Source: an uncultured Parabacteroides sp.
GTDB lineage: Bacteria > Bacteroidota > Bacteroidia > Bacteroidales > Tannerellaceae
Direction of reading: 5' to 3'
DNA length: 28,532 nt
Assembly: GCA_937890135.1 (NCBI GenBank)
Contig: CALBYC010000149.1
Span: 1 to 28,532 of the forward strand
Made by a program: the position numbers and the translations under genes. Each line of letters starts with the position of its first letter. The first letter of the stretch is position 1. The notes below the pieces were generated by a model that saw only the letters and a program-made list of their open reading frames with translations, searched no databases and was not told the DNA's origin. Positions 1 to 7,641 of this stretch are shown piece after piece.

Positions 1-117
1 TTCAGTGGCCAGCTTACCGCCATTGTCCAGGCGGAAGAGGAGGCCGGCGAGATTGTTTTCGAAGCATCCGCACCCGGAGTGAAATCGGCTAAAATCAGGA
101 TAGCAGTAATCCGGTAG
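1..117 (+). CDS. C-terminal end of a probable GH2 family glycosidase (partial)
   Basis: Frame 1 is open from the first base to a TAG at 115-117 and encodes 38 residues, so the gene begins upstream of the window. The fragment contains FSGQLTAIVQ, then an acidic stretch, then GEIVFEASAPGVKSAKI. This resembles the last beta-sandwich domain of Bacteroidetes beta-galactosidase-like GH2 enzymes, where a phrase such as FNG-x-(L/C)-x-A-(I/F)-VQ is followed by G-x-I-x-(V/L)-x-A-x-x-x-G-L. The assignment rests on family resemblance of a short tail and no catalytic residue is visible. Another secreted protein with a terminal Ig-like domain is possible. The stop lies about 18 bp before a 22-bp-period repeat array. 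Confidence 0.5.
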   Translation, partial: FSGQLTAIVQAEEEAGEIVFEASAPGVKSAKIRIAVIR

Positions 118-135
118 GATATAGGGGAGTATTGG

Positions 136-311
136 CCGGATGGAAAGAGTTCGAAAGACAGGGCAGGTCGCACGCCCGAAATGGATGCGGCGATTTGCCT
201 AAAAGACCGTGATGATTTGTCAAAAAGGTAGTGGCCCCTTGCCGAAAAGGTCACTGCCTTTTGGGCAAATCGAATGCAGTCTTACTTGGAAACATAGCTT
301 CCAAACCTTTC
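136..311 (+). repeat. Degenerate 22-bp tandem repeat array with a 58-nt hairpin
   Basis: About eight consecutive 22-bp units can be laid out, starting at 136, 158, 180, 202, 224, 246, 268 and 290. The clearest begin AATGGATGCGGCG (180), AAAGACCGTGATG (202), AAAGGTAGTGGCC (224) and AAAGGTCACTGCC (246). Units 224 and 246 are mutually complementary. Bases 214-236 pair with 249-271 over 23 positions, with one mismatch (A222/G263) and three G-T pairs that would be G-U in plus-strand RNA; the 12-nt loop 237-248 ends CCGAAAA. The same period and core recur at 8172, 19216 and 28286. The array fills most of the gap between the GH2 tail and the gene at 413. Bases 312-412 show nothing else recognisable. 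Confidence 0.7.
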
Positions 312-412
312 ATCCACCGGTTTCTATTCTGACGTTTATCGTGAATTTGTGCCTTCTGCAATGTGATGATTGCGGACAAAGGAAGGATGGAATCAAATAA
401 TAATGGAGCGCT

Positions 413-652
413 ATGACGAAAAGAGAAAACAATTGGATGGATAATTATTGCTTGCTTAAGGATTATGTAAAGGAACACCACCATCTTCCCGATAAGAAAA
501 AGATGGAATACAGGAGGCTGCTGAATTGGTGGAAATACAACCGCAAGGTTTTCAAGGCGGGGAGGATGGACAAAGAACGTGCCAAGATGTTGGAAGAACT
601 GAGTAATATGAGAGACGGCGTGGAAAAAGGCTTTTGCGATGACGGTTTATGA
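413..652 (+). CDS. Small helicase-associated (HA) domain protein
   Basis: The protein has 79 residues, starts at ATG 413 and ends at TGA 650-652. It reads as one compact basic helical module: W8 and Y12 near the start, LKDYVKEHHHLP around 15-26, then RRLLNWWKYNRKVFKAGRM around 34-52 and ERAKMLEEL. The spacing W-x3-Y-x2-L-x2-Y-x3-H-x-x-LP followed by L-x-x-WW-x-x-x-R matches the helicase-associated domain repeated at the C-terminus of some Bacteroidetes and actinobacterial helicases. Here it stands alone with no ATPase domain. Its last 6 bp overlap the 3' end of the convergent PIF1-like helicase gene, which makes a link to that helicase tempting but unproven. Nucleic-acid binding is inferred from the domain only. 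Confidence 0.65.
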   Translation: MTKRENNWMDNYCLLKDYVKEHHHLPDKKKMEYRRLLNWWKYNRKVFKAGRMDKERAKMLEELSNMRDGVEKGFCDDGL

Positions 653-2665
653 TTTGCGCGGGCGATTACGCAACTTTTCGGCCAACAGCTTGTGCTTTTC
701 AGCCGTTTCCTCGTCTCCTTGCAATGAGAAGAGTTCCGCCAAATAGTCATGTGTGGCGGCATGTTCCCACTTCAAGTCCGCAGCCATTAAGAAATCGGAC
801 AATGCCTCTTCATGGTACTTTTGGCGATAATAGCATTTTCCGCGGTTGTAGAATGCTTTGAACGACTTCCTGTCCAAACCGACCGCTTTGTTGAAGCATT
901 GCAAGGCCTCGAGGTTTTTGCCTGTGTCAAACAGGGTCACTCCTTTTCTTACCCAGGCATCAACATAATGGGGGTTCAAGGTCAAAGCCTTGTCGAATGA
1001 GCGCAAAGCGGCTTGTGCGTCATGGGCTTTGGTGATGCATTCATTGCCCATGAGATAATATTCATGAGCCAGTTCCTTCATCGACTCGCGGATTTGGTGC
1101 AGTTCTCCCTGCAATGATTTGACTTTTGCTTTTTGCACGGAAATCTCCCGGTTCAAATGTTCCAGTTTCATGGATACCAACCGGCGCACTTTCGGGTTCT
1201 CCATTTCATTCCGCTTGAGCAGGGCGGACGAAAACGCATTGACGGCATCGGACATCTTCCGTTGGTCGAAATATCGAGAAGCCTTTAGATAGAGCATTTC
1301 TGCCTCGCCTTCTTGCAGGCTCTGTGCTATCAGAGCCTGGTCGTTGAACTGTTTGCTGAACTGGATGATTTCCTTGCGCACGAATATGTCACGCTGGGTC
1401 ACTCTTGATTTCAAAACCAAACCGTCCAGCGAAGTGCAGCGGCTAAGTGCCACATAAGTTTGCCCTCCAGCAAAGACGCCCCCCGTCAAATCCACGACGG
1501 CCCGGCTAAATGTCAGCCCTTGGCTTTTGTGCACGGTAATGGCCCAAGCAAGCCGGACAGGCAATTGGACGAAAGTTCCGACTATTTCTTCTTCGATCTT
1601 CTTCTCCTGTTCGTTGTATTTGTATTTGTAGTTGCTCCACAACGAGGGTTCCACCAAAACCTCCTTGCCGTTTTCCAATAAGACATAAACATGATTCTCA
1701 CCATCTATTCCTGAAATTTTGCCGATAGATCCGTTGACCCAACGCTTGTCCCGGTCATTTTCAATGAAGATGATTTGAGCCATCTCCTTCAGGGCCAAGT
1801 TCAGCTGGGTCGGCAATGACGATTCGGGGAAATCGCCGGAAATATGGCCGACGGAAATATATTCTTTGCCTGGCAGTTCCGCCAATTTTTTCTCGTTGAT
1901 GAAATTCACCTGGTCACGGCGAGTGGCCAGCGTGATATACATCTCGTCATTTTTTGGCTCAAACTGGGGAAAGCAACGGGCGTTCAAAGCATTCAAGTCG
2001 CTTGTCTGGGCAGTATTGTTCCGTATGTGGTCTAATATCCCGACGAAAATAGCGTCTTTTTGCCGGTAGACCTTCTGTAATTCGATGGGGACGAGATGAA
2101 TTTCCTTGAAAACCTTTGCGGAAAAGAAAAAAGGATTTGGATAGAAGCGGTTCAGAATGTCACGCTCGTTGGAAGTGACGACTGGTTCGAGTTGAAACAT
2201 GTCCCCTACAAACAACATCTGTTTGCCACCGAAAGGACTGCGCATGTTTTTGGAATAAACGCGTAATATATGGTCTATGCAATCAATGATGTCCGCTCGC
2301 ACCATGGATATTTCATCAATGATGACCAGTTCGACATCTGCCAGGATTTTCCGGCGTTCGCTGTCATATTTGAAGAACTCGTAGATACGTCCTTTCCGTA
2401 AGCTCAAATCGGGGTCATCCGGCAGGATAGGCCGGAAAGGAAGCTTAAAGAAAGAATGCAAAGTCATTCCGCCGACGTTTATGGCAGCGATGCCTGTCGG
2501 AGCCAAGACGACATGTTTCTTTTTCGTGTGTGCACAGATATATTTCAAGAATGTCGATTTTCCCGTTCCCGCTTTTCCCGTCAGAAACACGGATTTCTTT
2601 GTAAAGGATATAAGTTGTAAGGCTTCTTGAAATTCCTTGTTGTCTATGTCTACTGTAAAATCCAC
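647..2665 (-). CDS. PIF1-like ATP-dependent helicase with C-terminal TPR domain
   Basis: This 672-residue protein is a superfamily 1 helicase of the PIF1/RecD2 type. Walker A is GKAGTGKST at 30-38, Walker B is LVIIDEISMV at 113-122 with Asp117-Glu118, motif III is GDMFQLEP at 154-161, and the 2B-side motifs are AITVHKSQGLTF at 375-386 and YVALSRC at 404-410. After about 420 the helicase core gives way to a helical linker with coiled-coil character (about 480-525), then roughly three TPR repeats to the C-terminus, recognisable from phrases such as ALRSFDKALTLNP and ALQCFNKAV. PIF1-family enzymes unwind DNA 5' to 3' and act on replication or recombination intermediates; the TPRs suggest a protein partner. 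The start lies 28 bp downstream of the HU-CCDC81/SPOR gene on the same strand, so the two are probably one transcript. Its stop overlaps the convergent gene at 413-652. Confidence 0.88.
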   Translation of the reverse strand: MDFTVDIDNKEFQEALQLISFTKKSVFLTGKAGTGKSTFLKYICAHTKKKHVVLAPTGIAAINVGGMTLHSFFKLPFRPILPDDPDLSLRKGRIYEFFKYDSERRKILADVELVIIDEISMVRADIIDCIDHILRVYSKNMRSPFGGKQMLFVGDMFQLEPVVTSNERDILNRFYPNPFFFSAKVFKEIHLVPIELQKVYRQKDAIFVGILDHIRNNTAQTSDLNALNARCFPQFEPKNDEMYITLATRRDQVNFINEKKLAELPGKEYISVGHISGDFPESSLPTQLNLALKEMAQIIFIENDRDKRWVNGSIGKISGIDGENHVYVLLENGKEVLVEPSLWSNYKYKYNEQEKKIEEEIVGTFVQLPVRLAWAITVHKSQGLTFSRAVVDLTGGVFAGGQTYVALSRCTSLDGLVLKSRVTQRDIFVRKEIIQFSKQFNDQALIAQSLQEGEAEMLYLKASRYFDQRKMSDAVNAFSSALLKRNEMENPKVRRLVSMKLEHLNREISVQKAKVKSLQGELHQIRESMKELAHEYYLMGNECITKAHDAQAALRSFDKALTLNPHYVDAWVRKGVTLFDTGKNLEALQCFNKAVGLDRKSFKAFYNRGKCYYRQKYHEEALSDFLMAADLKWEHAATHDYLAELFSLQGDEETAEKHKLLAEKLRNRPRKS

Positions 2666-2693
2666 TTCTGCTCCTTGCTTTTAAAGCAGGCTG

Positions 2694-3722
2694 TTATCGG
2701 CAAATAAACAACCATGCATCCTTGTGTTTGGTGTTTTCCCTCAAATCGGCCATATACTTCTCCGCATCTGCCCGATTGTCGAAACATTCCGCGTATACTC
2801 TGTATTTCCCGTTATTGAATAGGATGTCCATGTGCGGGCATACGTCACGTCCGGTTTCTTTCAAATACTTTTCCGCTTGTTCTTGGGTAGGGAAACTGCC
2901 AATGACCACATTGTATTTCTTATCAGTTTTGGCTTGTGCTTTTTTCTCACTCGAGGGCATGTGCGTTCGAGTGGGGATGTCTTTGTTTGGTAAAGAAGCC
3001 ATGGCCGTTTCAGCTTGTGCACCTTTTCCCAAATTTAGCATGGTGATTCCTTCCGATGATTCCGTAGGACTGGACGGATTGTTTCGTTGCCATGTCGATG
3101 GTTGCGTCATATCTACGGGAATGAAGCTGGCTGTATATGCGGTTGGGCTGATTTCTTTAACTGAAAGCGATGTGCTTAAAAACAGAACGATGGCAATGAT
3201 AGATGCAACTGCCAAGCGCAAGAATTGCCGGCTGATAGGGATATAATATACTTCTTTTCTCGCATCCCTTTCTTTTGTGGGAAGATTTTCGGGTATTTGT
3301 CTTGGAAGAGGCTCGAATGTGAATTCAGACAATCCATAATTGTCTGCGTTTAACCATTCTTGGTCTCCTGATTGGAAAATCAACTGGTTTTCTTCTCCAA
3401 TTATGAAATTCCCAATCTTTTCGAATGAAACCTTTCGCTCATTTCTCAAGGACTCCTTTAGTGAACGGACATCACCTTGCACCAGTTCTCGAGCGGCTGG
3501 GTAGTCGCACCTCTCTGATTTCATATATGAACCGATTAATACCCCGTCATTGTACCGTAATGTTTCATTGAATACGATCTCTTTGTATGAAGGGATGAAT
3601 AGGTGCGTGTTTGTTTCGATATGGGTGGCAACATCCTGTAATACAAACCCTCCGAAGTCAGGTATGATAACACAATCGTGTTCGGATAGTAACGATTTAA
3701 TATGTTTCACAATTCTAAGCAT
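2694..3722 (-). CDS. HU-CCDC81 and SPOR domain membrane protein
   Basis: The 342-residue protein begins MLRIVKHIKSLLSEHDCVII, typical of the bacterial HU-CCDC81 family. Two HU-like modules span roughly 1-65 and 66-140; the phrase PDFGGFVLQ at 21-29 and EKIGNFII at 101-108 are the family's recognisable cores. One transmembrane helix lies at about 167-186. A periplasmic low-complexity linker follows, then a SPOR domain at about 269-342 (YNVVIGSFPTQEQAEKYL and a matching second half). SPOR domains bind denuded septal peptidoglycan; HU folds bind DNA or protein. The topology therefore puts an HU pair in the cytoplasm and a cell-wall sensor outside, consistent with a role at the division site, but this is inference. 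A downstream helicase gene appears co-transcribed. Confidence 0.85.
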   Translation of the reverse strand: MLRIVKHIKSLLSEHDCVIIPDFGGFVLQDVATHIETNTHLFIPSYKEIVFNETLRYNDGVLIGSYMKSERCDYPAARELVQGDVRSLKESLRNERKVSFEKIGNFIIGEENQLIFQSGDQEWLNADNYGLSEFTFEPLPRQIPENLPTKERDARKEVYYIPISRQFLRLAVASIIAIVLFLSTSLSVKEISPTAYTASFIPVDMTQPSTWQRNNPSSPTESSEGITMLNLGKGAQAETAMASLPNKDIPTRTHMPSSEKKAQAKTDKKYNVVIGSFPTQEQAEKYLKETGRDVCPHMDILFNNGKYRVYAECFDNRADAEKYMADLRENTKHKDAWLFICR

Positions 3723-3726
3723 AAGA

Positions 3727-3757
3727 CAAAGGTAGATATCTTTCTCTAAAAAGCAAT
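3727..3757 (-). promoter_or_regulatory. Bacteroidetes-type promoter for the HU-CCDC81/SPOR gene
   Basis: On the minus strand, TACCTTTG (3734 to 3727) matches the -7 consensus TAnnTTTG exactly, and ATTG (3757 to 3754) sits 19 bp upstream in the -33 position. The -7 box ends only 4 bp before the ATG at 3722, so a start site at the usual distance would fall at or just around the start codon. That implies a leaderless or nearly leaderless transcript, unless a further upstream promoter is used. Confidence 0.55.
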
Positions 3758-3776
3758 GTGTTTTCTTTTTTTTCTT

Positions 3777-3784
3777 TATTTTTG
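3777..3784 (+). promoter_or_regulatory. Candidate -7 box for the cob operon
   Basis: TATTTTTG matches TAnnTTTG and lies 22 bp before the cbiB ATG at 3807. No clear TTTG is present 19-21 bp upstream, and the surroundings are a T-rich run in which such a match can arise by chance. No cobalamin riboswitch is visible in the 84-bp gap between the divergent genes. Confidence 0.35.
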
Positions 3785-3806
3785 TTGGTCAAAAAGATAA
3801 AATAAA

Positions 3807-4754
3807 ATGTTGTTTTCGGGTGATGGATTATGGATGAATGCAGCTGTTCCTTTCTTGATAGGTTGGCTTGCCGACCGCATGTGGGGAGACCCTGTGAATT
3901 TGCCGCATCCAGTAGTTTGGTTTGGTAAGGCAATAGCTTCTGGAGAAAAAAAATGGAATCAGGGAACTGACAAAGTTTGGAAAGGAGGACTGATGTCGGT
4001 CGGATTGATTGTTAGTGTTTATATGATAACGAATGGATTGCTTCATTTGGCTGGCCTTATCCACCCGGTTCTCCATGGTTTCGTGATAAGTGTGGGCGTT
4101 TTTTATTGTTTGGCGGGAAAGACACTGATAGATGAAGTGCGCGAAGTGTTTTATGCGGTGGATAGAAGCTTGGAAGAGGGAAGGGTACGTGTAGGGAGGA
4201 TAGTAGGACGCGATACCACGCAGCTGTCGGCTCAGGAAATTCGGACTGCTGCCTTAGAGACGTTGGCGGAAAACCTGAGCGACGGGGTGATAGCTCCGAT
4301 GTTTTGGTTTCTTCTTTTGGGATTGCCCGGGATGATGGCATATAAGATGGTCAATACCTTGGATTCCATGATAGGTTATAAGAATGAACGGTATTTGGAT
4401 TTTGGACGGATTGCTGCCAGAATTGATGACATGGCAAATTATATTCCGGCTCGTTTGACTTCTTTCCTGATGCTGGCAGTCTCGGGCAATTGGGCAAAAC
4501 GTGATTTTGTCCTTAAGTATGGAAGGGCACATGCCAGTCCCAATTCCGGTTATCCGGAATCGGCTTTGGCTGCTATTTTGGATTGCCGTTTTGGAGGAAC
4601 GCATGACTACTTCGGCAAGCCTGTTGCAAAGCCTTATATAGGAGAACATGAGCGAGACTTTACGACGGAAGACATGCAAGTGGCTATACGTGTGAACAAT
4701 CGTACGGAAATGGTTATGGGAATGATTGTATTGGTCGTTTTAGCTCTTTTTTGA
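3807..4754 (+). CDS. cbiB: Adenosylcobinamide-phosphate synthase CbiB/CobD
   Basis: CbiB is an inner-membrane enzyme that attaches aminopropanol (or its phosphate) to adenosylcobyric acid, giving adenosylcobinamide (phosphate). The 315-residue length is normal. The N-terminus carries the family pattern DRMWGDPVNLPHPVVWFG (residues 23-40), and the middle has ETLAENLSDGVIAPMFWFLL and YKMVNTLDSMIGYKN, all hallmark CbiB segments. Several hydrophobic helices are evident, at about 10-25, 64-82, 88-105, 165-180 and 300-315. ATG 3807 gives the full N-terminal helix; the next in-frame ATG (3831 region) would shorten it. This is the first gene of a plus-strand operon for cobalamin nucleotide-loop assembly; the next gene starts 46 bp after its stop. 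Confidence 0.93.
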   Translation: MLFSGDGLWMNAAVPFLIGWLADRMWGDPVNLPHPVVWFGKAIASGEKKWNQGTDKVWKGGLMSVGLIVSVYMITNGLLHLAGLIHPVLHGFVISVGVFYCLAGKTLIDEVREVFYAVDRSLEEGRVRVGRIVGRDTTQLSAQEIRTAALETLAENLSDGVIAPMFWFLLLGLPGMMAYKMVNTLDSMIGYKNERYLDFGRIAARIDDMANYIPARLTSFLMLAVSGNWAKRDFVLKYGRAHASPNSGYPESALAAILDCRFGGTHDYFGKPVAKPYIGEHERDFTTEDMQVAIRVNNRTEMVMGMIVLVVLALF

Positions 4755-4800
4755 AGATGATGATTAGGGAGTTATATAAATAACAAGTTTAAAGAAAGAA

Positions 4801-5319
4801 ATGGAAGTAAGATTAAACAAGCTGATAAGCGATTCCGGGATTTGTTCCCGGCGCGAAGCTGACAAGTTTATCGAAATGGGGCGTGTTACTGTCAACGGAA
4901 AACTGCCGGTTATGGGGCAGCGCGTGACAGAAAAAGATGTTGTCCTGGTGGACGGTGAATTGGTTCGTATGAAGATAGTGGGCATGGATGTTGAAAAGGC
5001 GGCTTCTCCCGCATCTGGCCAAAACCTCCGGGCGGGTTCACCCTTGCATGGTGGCAGGCGGGAGCATTACGGGAAATATAACAAATATGCCGCTGCAAGA
5101 AAAGCGGCCAAAGAACGGGATGGGCAGAATGGCAAGCCTAAGCCTGACAGGGATGAGGTTTGGCGGGAAGCGACACGGCCTAAGTTTGGTAAGTCCTTGA
5201 GCCGTTCTGCTGTCGCTCAGCGGATGGCGGCATCTCCTAAATCGGCCGCGCTGCGTAAGACGAGCCGTAATAACCCAGCTAATAAAGCGAAACGGAATGG
5301 AAGAAGGGGACAATCATAA
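4801..5319 (+). CDS. S4 RNA-binding domain protein with a basic tail, no pseudouridine synthase domain
   Basis: Residues about 4-55 form an S4 domain of the kind found at the N-terminus of RsuA/RluB/RluF pseudouridine synthases: RLNKLISDSGICSRREADKF, then GRVTVNGKLPVMGQRVTEKD and VVLVDGE. The catalytic pseudouridine synthase domain that normally follows is absent. Instead residues 60-172 are a low-complexity tail rich in Lys, Arg, Ala, Gly and Asn, likely disordered and strongly basic. The tail implies RNA binding, perhaps to ribosomes, but no reaction can be assigned. The gene sits between cbiB and cobU, and its last 23 bp overlap the cobU start in another frame, so it is embedded in the B12 operon with probable translational coupling. 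No link to cobalamin chemistry is evident from the protein itself. Confidence 0.8.
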   Translation: MEVRLNKLISDSGICSRREADKFIEMGRVTVNGKLPVMGQRVTEKDVVLVDGELVRMKIVGMDVEKAASPASGQNLRAGSPLHGGRREHYGKYNKYAAARKAAKERDGQNGKPKPDRDEVWREATRPKFGKSLSRSAVAQRMAASPKSAALRKTSRNNPANKAKRNGRRGQS

Positions 5320-5833
5320 ATCGGGAAAGCATATATTGCTCGTTACCGGTGGGCAGCGTTCTGGCAAAAGCAATTTCGCTCAAAACCGGGCATTGGAATT
5401 GAGCGACAATCCTGTTTATCTGGCTACTTCGCGGATATGGGATGACGAGTTTCGCCAAAGGGTATTGAGGCATCAGGCGAACCGCGGACCGGAATGGACG
5501 AACATTGAAGAAGAGAAATACTTGAGCCGTCATGACTTGTCTGGGCGCATGATAGTAATAGACTGCGTGACGCTTTGGTGTACGAATTTCTTTTTTGATA
5601 ATAATAGCGCAGTTGATGTGTCTTTGCAGCAGGTGAAAAATGAATTCGATGCCTTCGTGCGGCAGGACGCTTATTTTATATTTGTGACGAACGAATTGGG
5701 TTTGGGTGGCATTTCTGCGGATGACACCCAGCGCCGTTTCACAGACTTGCAGGGTTGGGTGAACCAATACATTGCTTCAATGGCTGATGAGGTCGTCCTG
5801 ATGGTCAGCGGCATACCTGTTCCTATTAAATAA
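5297..5833 (+). CDS. cobU: Adenosylcobinamide kinase / adenosylcobinamide-phosphate guanylyltransferase CobU
   Basis: CobU phosphorylates adenosylcobinamide and then transfers GMP to it, giving adenosylcobinamide-GDP. The 178-residue protein has the P-loop GGQRSGKS at 18-25, YLATSRIWDDE at 41-51, and His59 in RHQANRGPEW at the place where the family's guanylylated histidine lies. IVIDCVTLW (about 91-99) and FVTNELGLG (about 131-139) are further conserved strands. ATG 5297 lies inside the S4 gene and is the only reasonable start; the in-frame codons beyond it run straight into the first beta strand. cobT follows after 10 bp. Confidence 0.94.
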   Translation: MEEGDNHKSGKHILLVTGGQRSGKSNFAQNRALELSDNPVYLATSRIWDDEFRQRVLRHQANRGPEWTNIEEEKYLSRHDLSGRMIVIDCVTLWCTNFFFDNNSAVDVSLQQVKNEFDAFVRQDAYFIFVTNELGLGGISADDTQRRFTDLQGWVNQYIASMADEVVLMVSGIPVPIK

Positions 5834-5843
5834 TTAAGTTTTT

Positions 5844-6881
5844 ATGATTACGTTTGACATACATAAGCCGGACACTGCCATTCGTGAAGCTTTGCGCCAA
5901 CGCATCGACAGCTTGTCGAAACCGAAAGGTTCGTTAGGTCGTTTGGAATCGTTGGCCTTGCAGGTCGGGTGGATTCAGCAAACATTGAAACCGGTGTTAA
6001 ACCACCCGGTTAATGTGATTTATGCAGCTGACCACGGCATTGCCGATGAAGGTGTCAGCCAATCCCCCAAAGAGGTGACAAGGCAGGTTATTTATAATTT
6101 CCTGAACGGCGGTTCCGGTGTTTGTTTCCTTGCCCGCCAACATGGTTTTGAGTTGAAGATTGTGGATGGAGGGGTTGACTATGATTTCCCGGACAACCCC
6201 CGCATTATCAGCCGAAAGGTAAGGAAAGGCACACGGGATTTCCTGCATGAAGCCGCCCTGACAGCCGATGAGGCCTGTAAAGCATTGGAATGGGGTGCTG
6301 ACATAGTGAGCGATTGTCATCGTGAAGGATGCAACGTCATAAGTTTCGGCGAGATGGGCATCGGCAACACGTCTGCATCCAGCATGTGGATGAGTTGCCT
6401 GACTGGCATTCCCTTGCCTGAATGTGTCGGGGCGGGAAGCGGTTTGAATGCCGCGGGCGTACGGCATAAGTTGGATGTGCTGCAAGCTTCATTGGCCAAT
6501 TACAATGGGACTGGCGACACATTTGATATAATGCGATATTTTGGCGGAATAGAAATGATCATGGCGGTGGGGGGGATGTTGCGTGCCGCAGAATTGGGAA
6601 TGATTATCTTGGTGGATGGTTTCATCATGACAAATTGCGTGCTTGTTGCATCCAAATTATATCCGGAAATGCAAGACTATTGTATCTTTGGACATTGCGG
6701 CGATGAGAGCGGCCATAAGAAACTATTGGACTATCTCCACGCAGAACCCCTTCTCTATCTGGGCATGCGTTTAGGTGAAGGTTCCGGTTCGGTCTGCGCT
6801 TATCCGATTGTGGATTCCGCCGTGCGCATGTTGAATGAAATGCATACTTTTGAAGAAGAGGCGATAACCAAATATTTTTGA
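5844..6881 (+). CDS. cobT: Nicotinate-nucleotide--dimethylbenzimidazole phosphoribosyltransferase CobT
   Basis: CobT transfers phosphoribose from nicotinate mononucleotide to a lower-ligand base, forming alpha-ribazole 5'-phosphate. The 345-residue length is standard. Recognisable segments are LSKPKGSLGRLE (about 24-35), YAADHGIADEGVS (about 60-72), FLNGGSGVCFLARQ (about 86-99), GEMGIGNTSAS (about 169-179), and the C-terminal RLGEGSG with Glu312 in the position of the catalytic glutamate. The base could be dimethylbenzimidazole or another benzimidazole or purine; the sequence does not decide this. The gene lies between cobU (10 bp upstream) and cobS (7 bp downstream). Confidence 0.95.
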   Translation: MITFDIHKPDTAIREALRQRIDSLSKPKGSLGRLESLALQVGWIQQTLKPVLNHPVNVIYAADHGIADEGVSQSPKEVTRQVIYNFLNGGSGVCFLARQHGFELKIVDGGVDYDFPDNPRIISRKVRKGTRDFLHEAALTADEACKALEWGADIVSDCHREGCNVISFGEMGIGNTSASSMWMSCLTGIPLPECVGAGSGLNAAGVRHKLDVLQASLANYNGTGDTFDIMRYFGGIEMIMAVGGMLRAAELGMIILVDGFIMTNCVLVASKLYPEMQDYCIFGHCGDESGHKKLLDYLHAEPLLYLGMRLGEGSGSVCAYPIVDSAVRMLNEMHTFEEEAITKYF

Positions 6882-6888
6882 ATTGGGT

Positions 6889-7641
6889 ATGTTACAAGTA
6901 TTGGCAGCCTTTGTCTTTTTTACACGCCTCCCTTTTTGGAGAATAGCGGAAGTGCCGGCCGAAGCATTCCGGCATGTCGTGTGCCGTTGGCCTCTTGTCG
7001 GATGGCTGACGGCGGGGCTTAGTGTATTGGTGCTTTATTCCGCCTCGTTGGCCTTGCCCGATTCCGTCGCTTTGATGCTGGCCATGCTGGCCCGTTTGTT
7101 AGTGACCGGTTGCCTGCATGAAGATGGTCTTGCCGACTTTTTCGACGGGTTTGGAGGAGGGACGGACCGAGATCGCATCCTGAGTATCATGAAGGATTCG
7201 CATATCGGAAGTTATGGAGTCATAGGTTTGATTGCCTATTTTTCCCTTTATTACGCATTGCTCCATGAGCTTCCTTTATTTGTAGCCGGAGCGGTGATGC
7301 TGGCTGGCGATCCTTTCTCGAAGGGCGTCGCGGCAATGATTATCAACAGGCTGCCTTATGCGAGGACGGCCGAAACGGCCAAGAACAGGACGGTCTATAG
7401 CCGGATGTCATTGCCAGAGTATGCTTGCTGCGTATCGTTTTCTGTCATTCCTATGGTCTGGTTGCCGGAGGCATCTTATTTGTGGGCAACCCTCTTCCCG
7501 ATGGCGGTTTGGTATTTGTTGACTTCGTTCATGCGGAAGAGAATAGCTGGTTATACGGGTGATTGCTGTGGGGCGACTTTTTTATTGTGTGAATTGAGCT
7601 TTTATGTGGGAGTGGTGCTCATATACCAAATGAATGGATGA
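6889..7641 (+). CDS. cobS: Adenosylcobinamide-GDP ribazoletransferase (cobalamin synthase) CobS
   Basis: CobS is an integral membrane enzyme that joins adenosylcobinamide-GDP and alpha-ribazole phosphate. The protein has about 250 residues and several hydrophobic helices. It starts MLQVLAAFVFFTRLPFW, the family's usual N-terminus, and contains CLHEDGLADFFDGFGGG with the acidic residues that bind metal and GDP, followed by ILSIMKDSHIGSYGV. I chose ATG 6889; the open frame extends to a TTG at 6883, which is less likely and would leave only 1 bp after cobT. The stop TGA overlaps the cobC ATG as ATGA, a classic coupled junction. Confidence 0.93.
   Translation: MLQVLAAFVFFTRLPFWRIAEVPAEAFRHVVCRWPLVGWLTAGLSVLVLYSASLALPDSVALMLAMLARLLVTGCLHEDGLADFFDGFGGGTDRDRILSIMKDSHIGSYGVIGLIAYFSLYYALLHELPLFVAGAVMLAGDPFSKGVAAMIINRLPYARTAETAKNRTVYSRMSLPEYACCVSFSVIPMVWLPEASYLWATLFPMAVWYLLTSFMRKRIAGYTGDCCGATFLLCELSFYVGVVLIYQMNG

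Noticed and set aside
136..311. CRISPR array as an explanation of the periodic repeats
   Set aside because: The period is only 22 bp, units are degenerate, there are no unique spacers of normal length, and no cas genes are nearby.
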